A stretch of 7,513 nt of DNA, from positions 1-7,513 of the forward strand of contig QOAS01000112.1 of assembly GCA_003972855.1 (NCBI GenBank), read 5' to 3'. Below the pieces are notes generated by a model. That model was not told the origin of the DNA and did not search any database. It worked only from the letters and a program-made list of their open reading frames with translations. How positions within the stretch are numbered: position 1 is the first letter of the stretch; every line of letters begins with the position of its first letter. Of this stretch, positions 7,446-7,513 are shown piece by piece. The position numbers were made by a program, and so were the translations under genes. This DNA is from Gammaproteobacteria bacterium. GTDB taxonomy: Bacteria; Aquificota; Aquificia; Aquificales; QOAS01.

Positions 7446-7513
7446 CTTCCCGCTTCATCGTGGGGATAACCCCCACTCCACGGGCGTTACTTCCCCGCGG
7501 TCCACGGGTAGGG
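7429..7513 (-). CDS. tnpB: TnpB RNA-guided endonuclease, C-terminal end only
   Basis: Only the last 27 codons are in the window, ending at TGA 7431-7429. The tail reads ...RGSNARGVGVIPTMKREAPHLQ. The closing MKREAP (7458-7441) is a common ending of IS605-type TnpB, because this stretch also encodes the RNA stem of the element end. The catalytic RuvC and zinc-finger parts lie beyond the edge, so activity cannot be judged. TnpB is an RNA-guided DNA nuclease that uses an omega-RNA made from the 3' end of its own gene and helps such elements persist. The stop codon lies inside the end hairpin, so coding and RNA functions overlap. The other frames are not supported: the one beginning at the edge base stops after eight codons. 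This could be an intact gene or a decayed remnant. Confidence 0.72.
   Translation of the reverse strand, partial: PTRGPRGSNARGVGVIPTMKREAPHLQ

Larger units (their letters stand above)
7415..7513 (-). mobile_element. Right end of an IS200/IS605-family element carrying tnpB, cut by window edge
   Basis: Reading the - strand inward from the window edge one meets the tail of a tnpB frame, then an end hairpin CCCCTCAT-CTCCA-ATGAGGGG (7445 down to 7425), then AGGAGGTCAC. These elements end in a short hairpin and a cleavage tetranucleotide instead of inverted repeats. TCAC at 7418-7415 is the candidate cleavage site (IS608 and ISDra2 use TCAA), and GAAG at 7449-7446, directly at the foot of the hairpin, sits where the pairing guide tetranucleotide lies in IS608. 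The exact boundary is an inference. The insertion leaves queF and its stop intact. Whether the element carries tnpA too, or is complete, cannot be seen. Confidence 0.75.
7415..7513 (-). ncRNA. Predicted omega-RNA (reRNA) scaffold, 3' part
   Basis: TnpB guide RNAs are made from the 3' end of tnpB plus the element right end, and carry as guide the host sequence beyond the boundary. Here the - strand folds into at least two hairpins: GTGGGG/CCCCAC (7476-7471 with 7465-7460, loop 7470-7466) and the end stem CCCCTCAT/ATGAGGGG (7445-7438 with 7432-7425, loop CTCCA). An 8-base direct repeat, TCCACGGG on the + strand (7477-7484 and 7501-7508), lies in the upstream part and may contribute to alternative pairing. 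The 5' end of the RNA is outside the window. If the boundary at 7415 is right, the guide starts at 7414 and runs toward 7395, into the 3' end of queF. The fold was read by eye. Confidence 0.6.

Noticed and set aside
7477..7508. Start of a CRISPR or tandem repeat array
   Set aside because: Only two 8-base copies of TCCACGGG, with no unit of repeat length; they lie inside the tnpB tail.

Overview
The window reads as chromosomal DNA of a thermophilic bacterium, most plausibly of the Aquificota (Aquifex/Hydrogenobacter-like). This is an inference from protein style: Lys/Glu/Arg-rich proteins, Arg codons dominated by AGG and AGA, moderate GC, compact gene packing, and a ribonucleotide reductase with a CxxC tail. 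The species cannot be fixed from sequence alone. An oxygen-using class I ribonucleotide reductase suggests an aerobic or microaerophilic life.

Layout, nearly all on the + strand. Positions 1-1566 are the C-terminal two thirds of nrdA, open at the left edge. Positions 1567-1814 are an AT-rich spacer with a good sigma70-type promoter, an A/T-tract resembling an UP element, a predicted leader of about 110 nt with two 8-bp palindromes, and a strong Shine-Dalgarno for nrdB. nrdB (1815-2954), panE (2974-3915), trmFO (3919-5244), nadE (5261-6985) and queF (6982-7404) follow with gaps of 19, 3 and 16 bases and a 4-base overlap, so they are probably one transcription unit. Starting 11 bases after the queF stop is the right end of an IS200/IS605-type element lying on the - strand. 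It shows the last codons of tnpB, the conserved end hairpin and a likely omega-RNA scaffold, and it continues past the right edge.

Together, nrdA and nrdB supply deoxynucleotides. panE makes pantoate for coenzyme A with NADPH, nadE completes NAD synthesis, trmFO makes m5U54 in tRNA with folate and FAD, and queF reduces preQ0 to preQ1 with NADPH for queuosine. The downstream genes are a mixed cofactor and tRNA-modification group rather than one pathway. All five complete genes look intact, with catalytic residues in place. The most unusual parts are the nrdB leader and the transposon end, whose predicted RNA guide would be copied from the sequence just behind and inside the 3' end of queF.
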